A stretch of 64,000 nt of DNA, taken from contig JAURGT010000001.1 of assembly GCA_030833665.1 (NCBI GenBank), positions 1 through 64,000 of the forward strand, read 5' to 3'. The stretch is from Miltoncostaeales bacterium. GTDB lineage: Bacteria; Actinomycetota; Thermoleophilia; Miltoncostaeales; Miltoncostaeaceae. Below are positions 62,127-64,000 of the stretch, piece after piece. The notes beneath the pieces were generated by a model, which did not search any database, had not been told where the DNA came from, and saw only the letters and a program-made list of their open reading frames with translations. Each line of letters starts with the position of its first letter. Positions within the stretch are counted from its first letter, which is position 1. Position numbers and translations under genes: made by a program.

Positions 62127-62915
62127 ATGGCTCCCCTTATCCTCATGCCCGCCGACTTCTGGTCGGAATCGTTCCCGGTCATCGACGCGTTCCAGGAGCG
62201 CATCCGCGAGACCGGCATCGGCACGGTCCAGATGACGCTGCTGGCATTCCTCGTGACATTCCTGATCACCCGCAGCATCACCTGGTCGATCAAGCACGGC
62301 AAGGGGCCGTTCGGCGACATGTCGGTGGGCGGCACGCACATCCACCACCTCGTGCCCGGCATCTTCCTGCTGCTCATCAGCGGGGTCATCGGCATCGCCA
62401 TCGACTGGCAGCCCAGTGGCGTGGCCGGCCTCATCGTGCCGACGCTCTTCGGCATCGGCGCGGCCCTCACCCTCGATGAGTTCGCCCTCTGGCTGACGCT
62501 CAAGGACGTCTACTGGTCGAAGGAAGGCCGCCGGTCGGTGGATGCCGTGATCGTGCTCGGCGCCGTGCTGGCGATCGCCGCGCTGGGCATCCCGTTCTGG
62601 GTGGAGGTCTGGAACAACGCGGACGTCGCGGGCAGCGGCATCATCGCGACCTGGCACGGCCTCGCCGCCGTGTTCTGCCTGATCACGTTCCTCAAGGGGA
62701 AGTGGATCTTCGCGTTCGTCGGCCTCATCTTCTGGCCGCTCGCCCTCATCGGTGCACTGCGGCTGGCGCGACCCACTTCGCTCTGGGCCCGCAAGGTGTA
62801 CGGCGTGAGGAAGGAGACCCGCTCACGCGCGCGGTACCCCGAGGACCGGCACTCGCCCATGTGGTTCTGGCAGCGCCATCGCGAGAAGAAGGAGCAGGCC
62901 GCCGCCGGAACGTGA
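62127..62915 (+). CDS. Multispanning membrane protein of unknown function
   Basis: Several hydrophobic segments; GGTHIHHLVPGIFLLLISGVIGIAI. Confidence 0.75.
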   Translation: MAPLILMPADFWSESFPVIDAFQERIRETGIGTVQMTLLAFLVTFLITRSITWSIKHGKGPFGDMSVGGTHIHHLVPGIFLLLISGVIGIAIDWQPSGVAGLIVPTLFGIGAALTLDEFALWLTLKDVYWSKEGRRSVDAVIVLGAVLAIAALGIPFWVEVWNNADVAGSGIIATWHGLAAVFCLITFLKGKWIFAFVGLIFWPLALIGALRLARPTSLWARKVYGVRKETRSRARYPEDRHSPMWFWQRHREKKEQAAAGT

Positions 62916-62928
62916 TCCCGGCGGCGGC
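62898..62928. terminator. Terminator-like hairpin between convergent membrane gene and rpoC
   Basis: GCCGCCGCCGG-N9-CCGGCGGCGGC. Confidence 0.6.
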
Positions 62929-62948
62929 GCGCACCCCGCGTGCTGCTG

Positions 62949-64000
<1,052 letters not shown>

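Overview
High-GC, actinobacterial-type chromosomal core region (gene order and composition suggest a deep-branching Actinomycetota lineage; taxonomy not computed). Left part: heat-shock operon dnaK-grpE-dnaJ-hspR-clpB (minus strand) with a HAIR-like operator, then bioY, phoU, a MetF-like gene, a ~1,890-aa secreted tandem-repeat protein, an inositol-lipid cluster (CDP-alcohol phosphatidyltransferase, Ino1, a GT4-PHP-like fusion), a degenerate family-4 UDG-like protein, a zinc metallopeptidase lipoprotein, an RNA methyltransferase, a nitrilase, a NifU-like protein, tRNA-Pro(CGG), a PBP4-type peptidase and a second giant secreted repeat protein (~1,630 aa, 11 modules). Right part: ligA, HAD phosphatase, surE, truA, then the full S10/spc/alpha ribosomal operons (rplQ back to rpsJ), tuf, fusA, rpsG, rpsL, and the 3' end of rpoC. 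No CRISPR array, intact transposon or prophage was seen. The most notable points are: near-cognate start codons apparently used in 4-nt gene overlaps (dnaJ CTGA, adk ATAG); no infA at its canonical position; tuf separated from fusA by an oppositely oriented 2.7-kb gene and carrying its own hairpin leader; a GT4-PHP fusion with lost PHP ligands; two giant modular surface proteins; two long-inverted-repeat intergenic elements; and recurrent leaderless-type promoters. All calls come from reading the sequence and supplied ORFs; no homology search was run.
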